In this document: piece after piece, positions 26,040-34,533 of the stretch
Numbering within the stretch: position 1 is the first letter of the stretch
How the letters are laid out: the number at the start of each line of letters is the position of its first letter
Source: Armatimonadota bacterium
Lineage (GTDB): Bacteria; Armatimonadota; Fimbriimonadia; Fimbriimonadales; GBS-DC
Direction: 5' to 3'
Assembly (NCBI GenBank): GCA_013359125.1
Contig: JABWCR010000005.1
Location: 61,807 to 125,806, forward strand
Length of the DNA: 64,000 nt
The notes under the pieces: model-generated
What the model was told of the DNA's origin: nothing
Seen by the model: only the letters and a program-made list of their open reading frames with translations
The model's database searches: none
Position numbers and translations under genes: made by a program

Positions 26040-29000
26040 TTATGAGTTTTGGAAGTAAACGGTCAGTCGATCGCCCGCCTTCAGCTGCGCCTTTAGCAGG
26101 AGAACGACGACGCCTTCGTTCAACTCCATCTTGCACGGAAGGCTCTTGCCGTTCAAAGCGGCCTTGACGCTTTTTGGTTTGCTGTCCGCTCGAAAACGAA
26201 GCTCCTTGATCGATAATCGGCCATAGACGAGATCGACCTGTTCGTTCTGGCCTTTCTGATCGATCTTCTGTTGGAACAGTCCCCAACCTTCCGAACCGAC
26301 GAAGAAGCTGCTGTGGTCGTGCGGCTGCCATTTGGGAGCAAAGCCCAGGATGCCGGCCGGTCCGTCAAAAAAGAACCCTTGGCTGGCGAGGAGAAGCGAG
26401 TAGGAGCTCATTGAGCGCGCGTAGAACTTGCCGCATTCCAAGTCGTTGAACGGGTTGCCTCCCGGACCGGAGTTCAGGCCGTCTCGGCGCGCGCCGTCGT
26501 ATCTGGCACGAGCGGCCGTAATCAGTTTGCGCGCCTCATCCAACATGCCTTCGCAGGTCAAGAGCGCGGCGACCTCGTACTCCATACCCGGCCAAACCTC
26601 GTCCGCATAGATGATGAACGGGTCAGGCCGACCGCCCCTGGGCCAAGTGCAGAGCAACAATCCTTGGTCCGAATCGAGCGCATAGCGACGCGGTCTTTGC
26701 ACAAAACGCCTGAAATGATCGCGAAAGTTGTGCTTGACGATGGCCTTCAGCGCCGAACGAATCTGATCCTTTGGATAGAGCGCTTCCAATCCCAGCTGCT
26801 CTGCCCACCACTGGCCGATCAGTTGATCGGAGTGGCAGCCGGTAAGGTAGTCGTGCGCCGGTCGAGCATCTGGAATCTGGATGAAGTATTCGCCGTTGAA
26901 GAGCCGACGGGATTGCAGGCGAGAGCCGGAGCGACGGATTCGACGATAGCGAGAGGCGGACCGGCGATCTCGCGACTTGAGCGCCATCTGCTCCGCTGCC
27001 GCCAGCGCGCAGAGGTATTGCGAGCCTAAGAAGGTCGTCTCACCGCCAGTGGCGCAGTCATAGGTGTTCCATTGGTGCCCGCGCAATACGCCCGATTCGT
27101 CCGAATCGAAGGTCTTGATCAGCCAATCCATCGCCAACCGGATTCGGGGCCACAGAGCCGTCAAGAACGACTCGTCCGGTGCGGTCAGAGATTCTCGGTA
27201 GGCCGCTGTGATCGCTGCGCAATGACCGTCTACGAAGGCATCGTGCGGCGAGTGTTGCCGGTGGGAGGTCTCGCCGTCTTCGTGAAGATAGGTTATCAGA
27301 TCGGATCGGCGCATGTTTCGTCCAATCTCGGGGAAGAGCCGCGCATGGGTCTGCGCGTAGTTCCAAACATGGGTGCAGTTCAATGGGCAGCAGCCGTACG
27401 ATCCTTCGAACCCGCCAAAGTAGCCGTCTTCCGACCAATAGCAGGTCGGGCTGCGCGGTATGACCGCCTGAGAGGTGATCGAATCGAGAAACTCGGGCGG
27501 GATGTTCGATCGATAGATAGTATCGCGATAGGCTTTGGTCCAACCCCAGAGGCCAGAGAGGTTTTCCCTTACGTAGTCGACGACCGAATCCACCGACGGG
27601 AACCGCCCGCAGTAACGATTGCCAAAGCGTCCGAACCGATCCACATTGGGATAGCGCCAGGCGAGCACGAAGGTGAAAGTCGCCGATTGGCCCGGGCGCA
27701 GCGAAACGGGCGCTGCAACCCCGCTGTCCTTTTTGGCAGCATTCTTCGCATCGCACCACCAGGCTATCTCTCCGTGCTCTGGATGCCCGCTCTCCAGCCA
27801 TGCGCCCCGCTCGATTTGGCCGATTTCTCTTAGCAGACGCTCGATCTCGCTATTGTTCAGGTCGCCTGCGAGCGAGACGTAAACCGTGGCGTCCGAACGC
27901 AGCAGCGCGCCGACCGGGTTTCCGGCTTGATCGACGTCCAACTCCAGTTCGTCTGAAACTCGCTCGCGCCTGACCGCGGGATTACGGTTGACTTTGGTCC
28001 AATCGACTTCGATTCGTCGCAAGAGATCGCGCAGGGCGGTAAGGGAATCTTCGCTTCGCATCTGGGCGGCAGGCGGATCGTTGGAAAACAGGATTCGATC
28101 GACGTTTATATGTCCCCAAGGCCCCTTTTGATCGTCAACGATCTCCAATCTCGCCGACTTGCCTTTCAGATCGCGCACATCCCACTCGTGCGGCTCCAAT
28201 CGCTCGTTGTTGCGACCCGTGGCCGTCCGCGCGACCTTATCATCGACAACCAAATTGATACACGTCTTGCCTGCGTGGGCACCGCCGCCGATCAAGAAAC
28301 CGATGTAATCGTGCTTTATCTGGAACGACCGAGAGCGCATACGTCCGGTTAGATCGTCGTTATTTCGATAGGAGTTGACCAGACGCTGACCGTGATAGCC
28401 TGTTACAGACTGCTGATTGGGGAACGTGCCAGGCGCCGGCCCATCGCCGAATGCATCGCCTGCGACTTCCCAGCCATCGTACTTCTCGCTTTCGAAGTCG
28501 TCAAATATCTCCCAGTCCGGCGCGGACTGCAGGACTTCTGGCTGGACGTTTGCCAGTAAGAGCGCCCCCTTCGCGGCGATGCACTCGTTGGCAGCGGCTA
28601 ACAGCGCGGGGTACTTTGGCTCTTGCGGATGGCTCCAGCCGACGCGATCCAGGTAGACCATGGGCAAACTTTCGGCCAGACTGCCGTCCCGCCGCCGAGC
28701 ATGCACCGGCCCGGGCAGAAAGCGCGTCTCGTCGCGATACGGGTTGGGCGCGTTCGGCAAAGTCGCAAAGATCTCTCCTCTTGCGGCCTGGCGACTCACA
28801 TTGGTCAGCGTCCATCGAAAAATGGCGCAAGGCAGCGAAGAGTTCTCGACGTCCAATGGAATGAAGGGATTGAACGCTTCTAGCGTCGCTTTTAGAGGCT
28901 GACTATCGAACGTCAGTCGGGCGATGGGGTAACCGCCCTCGAACTCCAAGTTTCCGATCGGCTTTGTCGAACCCTCGCCGACTGATTGCAAGACCCGGGT

Positions 29001-29333
29001 TTGGCCATTGGCCGTCAGCCCAAAGTAGGCGTTTGGCAGTCGTTCTTCGGTGAAGTTGTTGGCAACCTGCCAGACCGCCAATCGCCCTTGCCCGTCCAGC
29101 CACACGGTGCCCGTACCAATGCCGCCAATGGGCATCATGACGTATTCCAGATTCCGGCCCATGTATCGCCTCGGTCTATTGATCAGAGGCAGGTCGTCCT
29201 TCTGTCGCCCTATGGGCGGCAGTGGCGCGATGGCTGCCCTCCGTCGAGCAGATGCCGAGGTGAGTCGAACAATCTCCTCGCGGGGCGCAGGCTCTCCACA
29301 ATTGCCGCCCGAACAGCCGCAGTCTCGCGGCAT
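26040..29333 (-). CDS. GH116-type glycoside hydrolase (DUF608) with an inserted carbohydrate-binding-like module
   Basis: The 1097-residue protein matches the GH116/non-lysosomal glucosylceramidase-like family. The N-terminal beta domain starts around GRNLEYVMMPIGGIGTGTV, and the (alpha/alpha) barrel carries CTHVWNYAQTHARLFPEIGR (Cys653 onward) and WNTYDCATGGE with Asp759 as plausible acid/base. The equivalent of the glucosylceramidase nucleophile region reads CCPLNCTHVW, a subfamily trait. Residues about 277-419 (FDDFESEKYDGWEV to INVDRILFSND) form an inserted module like that found beside GH32 enzymes. It has no classical signal peptide (starts MPRDCGCSGGNCGE). It is adjacent to a sugar-binding lipoprotein gene, suggesting beta-glycoside use. 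Confidence 0.85.
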   Translation of the reverse strand: MPRDCGCSGGNCGEPAPREEIVRLTSASARRRAAIAPLPPIGRQKDDLPLINRPRRYMGRNLEYVMMPIGGIGTGTVWLDGQGRLAVWQVANNFTEERLPNAYFGLTANGQTRVLQSVGEGSTKPIGNLEFEGGYPIARLTFDSQPLKATLEAFNPFIPLDVENSSLPCAIFRWTLTNVSRQAARGEIFATLPNAPNPYRDETRFLPGPVHARRRDGSLAESLPMVYLDRVGWSHPQEPKYPALLAAANECIAAKGALLLANVQPEVLQSAPDWEIFDDFESEKYDGWEVAGDAFGDGPAPGTFPNQQSVTGYHGQRLVNSYRNNDDLTGRMRSRSFQIKHDYIGFLIGGGAHAGKTCINLVVDDKVARTATGRNNERLEPHEWDVRDLKGKSARLEIVDDQKGPWGHINVDRILFSNDPPAAQMRSEDSLTALRDLLRRIEVDWTKVNRNPAVRRERVSDELELDVDQAGNPVGALLRSDATVYVSLAGDLNNSEIERLLREIGQIERGAWLESGHPEHGEIAWWCDAKNAAKKDSGVAAPVSLRPGQSATFTFVLAWRYPNVDRFGRFGNRYCGRFPSVDSVVDYVRENLSGLWGWTKAYRDTIYRSNIPPEFLDSITSQAVIPRSPTCYWSEDGYFGGFEGSYGCCPLNCTHVWNYAQTHARLFPEIGRNMRRSDLITYLHEDGETSHRQHSPHDAFVDGHCAAITAAYRESLTAPDESFLTALWPRIRLAMDWLIKTFDSDESGVLRGHQWNTYDCATGGETTFLGSQYLCALAAAEQMALKSRDRRSASRYRRIRRSGSRLQSRRLFNGEYFIQIPDARPAHDYLTGCHSDQLIGQWWAEQLGLEALYPKDQIRSALKAIVKHNFRDHFRRFVQRPRRYALDSDQGLLLCTWPRGGRPDPFIIYADEVWPGMEYEVAALLTCEGMLDEARKLITAARARYDGARRDGLNSGPGGNPFNDLECGKFYARSMSSYSLLLASQGFFFDGPAGILGFAPKWQPHDHSSFFVGSEGWGLFQQKIDQKGQNEQVDLVYGRLSIKELRFRADSKPKSVKAALNGKSLPCKMELNEGVVVLLLKAQLKAGDRLTVYFQNS

Positions 29334-29336
29334 CGT

Positions 29337-30713
29337 CTAATTACCTGGCCGGTGCGGGCTGTTGTCTAGCACGGTTTGGATCTCTTTGGCCGCAGTGTCC
29401 AGCGCGGCTTTGGGCGCTTTTTGTCCGACAAAGGCGAGGTTGAGCTCGCGCTGGAGGATGCTGAGCATCTCGGAGTAGTCCGGGATGTTCCAAAAATCGC
29501 GCGTGAAGGGGATGCTATCTACCACGGCCTTGTTTCGCGAATTGAGCGCGGATTGATACTCTAGAAGGTCTTTACGGCCCGATACCAGCGCGCTGCTCGG
29601 ATCGTCCAGCATGGCCTGTTGCGTTTCTTTGCTCATTAGCCACTGTAGGTAGAGCCAGGCTTCTTTCTTGTTCTTGGAGAAGGCGCTGATTCCGCTGGCT
29701 TGGCAGCCATAGATGGCGGCGCGCCTTATTTGGCCGGTTGCGGGGTCTTTAACGCCAGGCACGATGGTGTAGGCCATCTTGCCCATTACCTTGGACTGCT
29801 TGGGGTCTTCCAAAAACGCGCCGAACGTCGCCCAAAACTGCCCCATACCGACTTGACCTTGCGAGAAGGCGTTGAATACTTCCTCGTTGCCCCAGTTGGC
29901 GCTCTCCTTGGGCACGATCGCCAAGGGGTTCATCCAGGTGCAGAAGAACTCTAAGGCTCGAACGTTTTCCGGACTGTTGAGTATGCCGTCCGTTCGCCAG
30001 GTCTGCGCGTCCCAGATGTCGCCTCCGAAGCTCCAGAGAATGGGCAGGAAGTCTTGGCAGATGTAGTCTCCCGACCGGGATGCATGGGTAACGGCGCCAT
30101 GAAATCCGGGTTTGGTGATGCTTTTGGCCAATGCGGCAAAGTCTTGCCAGGTCTCTAACTTGGATGGGTCGGTTACCAGGTCGCTTCGATAGAAGAGAAT
30201 CTGCGCGCCGTTCGACCAAGGGAAGCCATAAACAGGGGTTTCCTTGTAGGCTGTGAACTTTCCTTCGTACAGGTCGCGCTCGTCTGTGGGATACTTGCCC
30301 GAACGGTAGGCCCACTGCTCTACAAAGTCGTCGAACGAAATCTTGGCGTCGGAACTGTTTAGATACTCCTCGGTGTCCAGCCGTTCCAGTCCTTTGCCGG
30401 CGACGAACGAGCCGAGCCACTGGCTGTCGTAGTGGACGATGTCGTATTCGGCGCTTTGCGATCGCATAACGTTGTTCATCTTGGTCTCGATGTTGTCGTA
30501 TCGGTTGGTCTCCAAAATGACTTTGATGCCGGTTTCTTTGGTGAATATTTCGTCCGCCAGTCGCTGTTCGACCGTAGCCTGGGGCCAGTTTAATGCGAGC
30601 ACTTTGATCGTCTTTTGTCCGGTCGTCGATCCGCCTCCGCTTGCGTCCTCTTTCTTGTTGCATCCCACCAACAAAAGTAGCGCGAGGCCTATCCATAGCG
30701 CTCCGTTTCTCAA
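29337..30713 (-). CDS. Sugar-type ABC transporter substrate-binding lipoprotein (orphan)
   Basis: The 458-residue product has a lipoprotein signal peptide ending LLLLVGC (Cys18) and an extracellular solute-binding family 1 fold (TKETGIKVILETNRYDNIET, FPWSNGAQILFYRSDLV, NEEVFNAFSQGQVGM). It would capture an oligosaccharide or similar ligand for import. A TTG at 30713 is chosen as start, because GGGAGG is 8 nt upstream; the longer frame to 30761 overlaps hisI. No permease or ATPase genes are adjacent, so partners must lie elsewhere. It stands 3 nt upstream of the GH116 gene and probably shares its transcript. Confidence 0.88.
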   Translation of the reverse strand: MRNGALWIGLALLLLVGCNKKEDASGGGSTTGQKTIKVLALNWPQATVEQRLADEIFTKETGIKVILETNRYDNIETKMNNVMRSQSAEYDIVHYDSQWLGSFVAGKGLERLDTEEYLNSSDAKISFDDFVEQWAYRSGKYPTDERDLYEGKFTAYKETPVYGFPWSNGAQILFYRSDLVTDPSKLETWQDFAALAKSITKPGFHGAVTHASRSGDYICQDFLPILWSFGGDIWDAQTWRTDGILNSPENVRALEFFCTWMNPLAIVPKESANWGNEEVFNAFSQGQVGMGQFWATFGAFLEDPKQSKVMGKMAYTIVPGVKDPATGQIRRAAIYGCQASGISAFSKNKKEAWLYLQWLMSKETQQAMLDDPSSALVSGRKDLLEYQSALNSRNKAVVDSIPFTRDFWNIPDYSEMLSILQRELNLAFVGQKAPKAALDTAAKEIQTVLDNSPHRPGN

Positions 30714-30717
30714 TGTT

Positions 30718-31077
30718 CTAACCTCCCTGTTTCTCCGAGTTGATCTTGAGTTCGTCTCCATCGGCTGTGCGAAAGAAACACGATCGGTAGTTTTCGTGGC
30801 ACGCCGGGCCGGTTTGGTCGACCATGATTAGCAACGCATCTTGATCGCAATCGATGCGGATTTCCTTGACCTGTTGGATGTGTCCGCTGGTTGCTCCTTT
30901 GACCCAATATTCTTGTCGCGAGCGGCTCCAATAGGTGGCGCGGCGGGTCTCAAGAGTGCGGCGAATCGATTCTGCGTTCATGTAGGCCAGCATCAACACA
31001 TCGCCGTTCTGGGCGTCTTGGACGATGGCCGGTATCAGCCCGTTGGCATCGAACTTGAGACCCTCGATCCAGCCCAT
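30718..31077 (-). CDS. hisI: Phosphoribosyl-AMP cyclohydrolase
   Basis: The 119-residue product has the HisI metal-binding set: DCDQDALL with two ligand-region residues and [14 protein letters not shown] with the conserved cysteines. It opens the purine ring in the third step of histidine biosynthesis. It is monofunctional, without a HisE domain. No other his genes are nearby. It starts 3 nt after the preceding minus-strand gene, so it probably is the middle gene of a transcript. Confidence 0.95.
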   Translation of the reverse strand: MGWIEGLKFDANGLIPAIVQDAQNGDVLMLAYMNAESIRRTLETRRATYWSRSRQEYWVKGATSGHIQQVKEIRIDCDQDALLIMVDQTGPACHENYRSCFFRTADGDELKINSEKQGG

Positions 31078-31080
31078 TCT

Positions 31081-31941
31081 TTAGGTGATGGTCATCTTGA
31101 GCGTTACCGTTGCGGGCTGCTTTCGCCCGGCGCCGTCCTTGATGGTGAGCGTGATGGTGAATTCGCCCGCCTTTGGGAATCGGTGCCGCAAGGTCGCTCC
31201 GGACGCATCAACCTCGGCGGAATTCCCGCTCATCAGGTTCCATTCGTAGACCAACGGCGAAGAACCGCCATCGCCAAATGCGTAGAGCAGTATCTCGTCG
31301 TTGCTGGCGACGATAATGCGGGGGCTTTGTCGCGAGTCGTATTGAACGCCGTTGATCACGGCCAGAAAATAGCCCTGAATCGGCGTGGAATCGGTCGCCA
31401 CGCTGATCTCGCCGATGTAGACGGTCGATCGCGCATCGCCGGATATTCCGATGCGCTTGATAATGCCGTTTGAACGGGCTAGGTCGGGGATCGCGCTTAG
31501 CGGAATCGCCATCGGATACCACTGCGTGTTGGCGGCCTTCACCTTGTCGATTGTGTGCAGGCTCTCGGTCAGCTTTCCGTCGGTGGTTTCGATGACGATT
31601 CGGATCTTTGATAGGGTCATCGGGCGCGACGAGCCGGACGCTTGCTCGACCGGCAATCGTAGCGCGACTTTCATCAATGCGCCGGGCTGTTGCAAGGCTT
31701 GGCTGACGTCTCGGCCGCGCTGAAAAGCGATCCATCCGCCGCCGTGAAGTCCAAAGAACGTCGTCTTGAACGAGTTGCCGTTGAGCGCAACTTCGTTCGT
31801 CTCTTCAATCTTGCCCGATCCAAACGATGCGATTTGGATATCGGAGTTGGCCAGCGGCTGGCCGTTGTATAAGTCCTGCGCGCAGGCGGCAATGACCCAA
31901 GTCAGGCCAAAGCCGACGGCGAGCGTCTTGATCCAGTTCAT
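31081..31941 (-). CDS. Secreted protein with jelly-roll-like body and C-terminal PKD-like domain
   Basis: The 286-residue product starts MNWIKTLAVGFGLTWVIAAC, either a lipoprotein signal (IAAC) or a cleavable signal (ACA before Q). Residues 25-170 form a beta-rich domain with WIAFQRGRDVSQAL and KIRIVIETTDGKL that resembles carbohydrate-binding folds. The C-terminal 90 residues (DEILLYAFGDGGSSPLVYEW, FPKAGEFTITLTIKDGAG) match a PKD-type domain. No catalytic residues are evident. It probably binds a surface or extracellular glycan. Confidence 0.75.
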   Translation of the reverse strand: MNWIKTLAVGFGLTWVIAACAQDLYNGQPLANSDIQIASFGSGKIEETNEVALNGNSFKTTFFGLHGGGWIAFQRGRDVSQALQQPGALMKVALRLPVEQASGSSRPMTLSKIRIVIETTDGKLTESLHTIDKVKAANTQWYPMAIPLSAIPDLARSNGIIKRIGISGDARSTVYIGEISVATDSTPIQGYFLAVINGVQYDSRQSPRIIVASNDEILLYAFGDGGSSPLVYEWNLMSGNSAEVDASGATLRHRFPKAGEFTITLTIKDGAGRKQPATVTLKMTIT

Positions 31942-32000
31942 TCAAGCAACCTCCGTCAGGTTAGACGTTTCGACGCTCGTTTGCGCTTTCCTGCGTCAGG

Positions 32001-32333
32001 CTATTTCTTCTTAGGCGCCTCTTCTTTCTTGATGAAGCGTCCGGTCTTGGGGTCGCGGGCGGGGGTCGATTTCTTGGCCGCGTCGTCTTTCTTGATGAAT
32101 TGGCCGGTTTTGGGGTCGCGGGCCGGCGTTGATTTCTTGGCCGCGTCGTCCTTCTTGATGAACTGGCCGGTCTTGGGGTCGCGGGCCGGCGTTGATTTCT
32201 TGGCCGCGTCGTCTTTTTTGATAAACTGGCCGGTCTTGGGGTCGCGTGGTTGCGGCTTTGTCTCGGTCTTGTTCTGCGCCATCGGCGCGGTCAGCAGCGC
32301 CAAAAGCGCTACGAGTGCGATAATCAGTCTCAT
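32001..32333 (-). CDS. Small secreted protein made of 21-residue DPKTGQFIKK repeats
   Basis: The 110-residue product has a signal peptide (MRLIIALVALLALLTAPMAQ) followed by four copies of a 21-residue unit RDPKTGQFIKKDDAAKKSTP(A), the last diverged to RDPKTGRFIKKEEAPKKK. The mature part is lysine-rich and lacks aromatic residues apart from the repeated Phe, so it is probably disordered and could bind polyanions such as nucleic acid or wall polymers. The CHAP gene is 1 nt upstream, suggesting co-expression. No family is recognised. Confidence 0.75.
   Translation of the reverse strand: MRLIIALVALLALLTAPMAQNKTETKPQPRDPKTGQFIKKDDAAKKSTPARDPKTGQFIKKDDAAKKSTPARDPKTGQFIKKDDAAKKSTPARDPKTGRFIKKEEAPKKK
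32004..32246. repeat. 63-bp tandem repeats, four copies
   Basis: The DNA repeats follow the protein repeats in phase (63 bp for 21 codons). The inner copies are nearly identical at DNA level, with silent changes such as GTCTTG versus GTTTTG, indicating recent expansion. Confidence 0.85.
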
Positions 32334-32334
32334 C

Positions 32335-32847
32335 TTATGCCTCCTTCTTGGCCATCAATGCCCATCGGACAAATCGAATCTTAGGTCCCAACGGTCGGCT
32401 GCGCCTGTACACGCCGTCGCCTTCGCGAGATCCGCCCGAGTTGGTATTGCCCTCGATCGTCTTAACCCGAACGATTGTACCCGCCTCGTCTTTGACGACA
32501 TCCAGCACAAATCCAACGTGCGTCGCATCAAAGGACTGGGGCGTCAGCACTTTGTAGATTAGAAAGCAGTCGCCCTGTTGCGGCGCCGATTTGAGCAGGT
32601 TGTTCTTCTTGGCCCAGTTGTGAAACACGTCGCAAGAAGCGGTGTTGGGGATGATCGACTTGCGGCCCAGTTGCTTGGCTGCCTGTTCCTCGCACCAGTT
32701 GACGAATGCCATGCACCAAGGATTGCCAGCGGGCAGGCCGGTCGATTTGAGGTAGGCCGTAACTTGGGGCCCGGCGTTGGTGCCCAGTTCTTTGACGCCG
32801 ACTTGTGAAGCAGCGACTGCCAGCGTGGTCTTCACGATCTCGTTCAT
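32335..32847 (-). CDS. CHAP-type amidase/peptidase (TIGR02594-like)
   Basis: The 170-residue protein has the CHAP-type catalytic set: Cys in GNPWCMAFVNWCEEQ, His in DATHVGFVLDV and the Asn in IEGNTNSGG. Such proteins cleave peptidoglycan amide bonds and are common in phage lysins and autolysins. There is no signal peptide, so export would need a holin or a non-classical route. It starts a possible transcript with the DPKTGQFIKK-repeat gene. No phage genes surround it. Confidence 0.82.
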   Translation of the reverse strand: MNEIVKTTLAVAASQVGVKELGTNAGPQVTAYLKSTGLPAGNPWCMAFVNWCEEQAAKQLGRKSIIPNTASCDVFHNWAKKNNLLKSAPQQGDCFLIYKVLTPQSFDATHVGFVLDVVKDEAGTIVRVKTIEGNTNSGGSREGDGVYRRSRPLGPKIRFVRWALMAKKEA

Positions 32848-32860
32848 GCTTGCTCCTTAC

Positions 32861-34420
32861 TCAGCGAGTAATACGGATGCTGCGATGGTCTTCGTACTTC
32901 TTCCCGAACATGTCGGTCGTTCGCACCCTGATCCGCTTGATTCCAGGGCTCATGTTAGCCGGTAGGCGGGCCGCCCAAATGTGGGGCGATTTGATAATTG
33001 CCGGCAGTTTTCTGCCGGGCGGCGGAATCGGTCCTTCTTCTATCGCCTTCATTGCTTTGTAGAACGGGTCTTCCATGTCCTTCTTTTCCATTGGCGTCCA
33101 GGTATTGCCGTTATCGACCGACATTTCGACTTTGGACTTGATCGACCCGCCAAAAACGTTGGCGACGACCTCGGTGTTGGCCGTCTCGGTAGAAGCGACC
33201 GTTTCGGGCATCCAAATGTTCATTTGGTGGCTCTTGGGCCTACGGGCGGCCTTAAACTCCCAGTCGTACTTTGTGCCATCGAAGGTCATGATGGCGTAGC
33301 CGTTGGGCGCTCCGTCGCGCATGGTGGTGTGCGGGATGCCGTTCTCGTCCGGCACCCCCGACCACCAACTTCCGCAGGTTGTAACGTTGATTATGTGGTG
33401 ATGCGGCTCGATGCCTTGCCAGCCGTCCTCTTTCGTGATGAACCGATGCTCTTGATAGTGCGTGTGAGCGGAGATGGAAAGCGCGAAGGGCCTTTGCTCG
33501 ATGATCCGATAGAGCTCCTGTCGGTCGTTGACATTGACCAATGGGATGTGCATCATCAGCACGACCAGTTGGTTTTTGGGGATCATGGAGAGGTCGTTTT
33601 TGATCCAACGCATCTGTTTGGGTCCGAAGGCGCCGTTGTAGTTCTGCCCGGTCCAGTTCACATCGTCTAAGACCATGAAGTGCACAGAGCCGTAATCGAA
33701 CGAGTAGTAGTTGGGTCCAAAATGGCGGTGGAAGGTCTCGTCGGAATCTTGGTCGTCGGGGGAATCTAAGTTGATGTCGTGATTGCCCAGCACGTTGTAC
33801 CAAGGGATACCGATCAGGGCGATCGCGTTGATCATGCCGTCGAACACGTCTAAGTTGTCAAAGACGATGTCGCCTAGGGTAACGCCAAAGGAGGCGTTGG
33901 TGCCGATCGCCTCGGCGATCACATCGTGCGCGAGCCAATCCACTTCTTGCTGATTGCGCGGCTGAGTGTCGCCGAACATCAGCGCCTTGAACACTCTCGG
34001 CTCGCGCTGAGGGTAGAGCGGAAAATCGATCGAACCGGGCAATGGCCCGGTCGGAGGCACACCGCGATACCTTACGGGGCGCGATCCCTGAGGCTTGTGG
34101 ATATAGAAAAACTGAGGCAGCATCTTCTCGCTGATAGGTGTGCGCCAGCCTTTTGGCTTGACGACGAAGAGGATGGTGTCGTCCGTTACGGGCAATCGGT
34201 ATCGGCCGTCGCGATCGGTTACGACGATGTCTTCCTGGTTCGAGACTTTGATGCCCGCCAGTCCGCGCTCGCCGGAATCGCGGCGTCCATTGTTATTGGC
34301 GTCGTGAAACACGTAGCCTGTAGCGATCTGTGGCTGCTGGAGCGAAGATCGATAGGCGTGGATGCCTTGTGCGGCGAGCGTGAAGGAGAGAACGGCGAGA
34401 AAGAGGATCGGCCTTTTCAT
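32861..34420 (-). CDS. Secreted calcineurin-like metallophosphatase with N- and C-terminal accessory domains
   Basis: The 519-residue protein has a signal peptide (MKRPILFLAVLSFTLAAQG), an N-terminal domain with FHDANNNGRRDSGERGLAGI (SdrD/MetallophosN-like), and a phosphoesterase core: MFGDTQPRN, GVTLGDIVFD, LGNHDIN, VVLMMHIPLV and ISAHTHYQ. The usual first DxH motif reads GDTQ. The C-terminal domain (about 400-519) resembles the MetallophosC module. It probably cleaves phosphoesters outside the cytoplasm; the substrate is unknown. Confidence 0.88.
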   Translation of the reverse strand: MKRPILFLAVLSFTLAAQGIHAYRSSLQQPQIATGYVFHDANNNGRRDSGERGLAGIKVSNQEDIVVTDRDGRYRLPVTDDTILFVVKPKGWRTPISEKMLPQFFYIHKPQGSRPVRYRGVPPTGPLPGSIDFPLYPQREPRVFKALMFGDTQPRNQQEVDWLAHDVIAEAIGTNASFGVTLGDIVFDNLDVFDGMINAIALIGIPWYNVLGNHDINLDSPDDQDSDETFHRHFGPNYYSFDYGSVHFMVLDDVNWTGQNYNGAFGPKQMRWIKNDLSMIPKNQLVVLMMHIPLVNVNDRQELYRIIEQRPFALSISAHTHYQEHRFITKEDGWQGIEPHHHIINVTTCGSWWSGVPDENGIPHTTMRDGAPNGYAIMTFDGTKYDWEFKAARRPKSHQMNIWMPETVASTETANTEVVANVFGGSIKSKVEMSVDNGNTWTPMEKKDMEDPFYKAMKAIEEGPIPPPGRKLPAIIKSPHIWAARLPANMSPGIKRIRVRTTDMFGKKYEDHRSIRITR

Positions 34421-34475
34421 AACATCGCCTCTTTCGGCGGTGAGGCGGGCTGTCCTGCGTTAAGGATTTGTGAAA

Positions 34476-34506
34476 ACGCCCTGGCGATGAATCACCGCCA
34501 GGGCGT
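34476..34506 (-). terminator. Intrinsic terminator of the PEP-CTERM propeller gene
   Basis: On the minus strand, an 11-bp perfect stem (ACGCCCTGGCG / CGCCAGGGCGT) with a 9-nt loop is followed by TTTTCACAAATC. It lies about 28 nt after the stop. Confidence 0.75.
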
Positions 34507-34533
34507 AGAAGTTTCGACCGACTTTGCTTGACT

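Noticed and set aside
25852..26058. A 68-codon plus-strand frame through the repeat mosaic
   Set aside because: It reads the same repeat twice (CYILKKSRS at both ends), has no ribosome-binding site and no homology; the frame is a by-product of the repeats.
32004..32246. 63-bp repeats as a possible CRISPR array
   Set aside because: There are no distinct spacers; the repeats are contiguous, in phase with a reading frame and follow a signal peptide.
32335..32847. CHAP protein as evidence for a prophage
   Set aside because: No integrase, capsid, tail or terminase genes are near, and the neighbours are ordinary secreted proteins.
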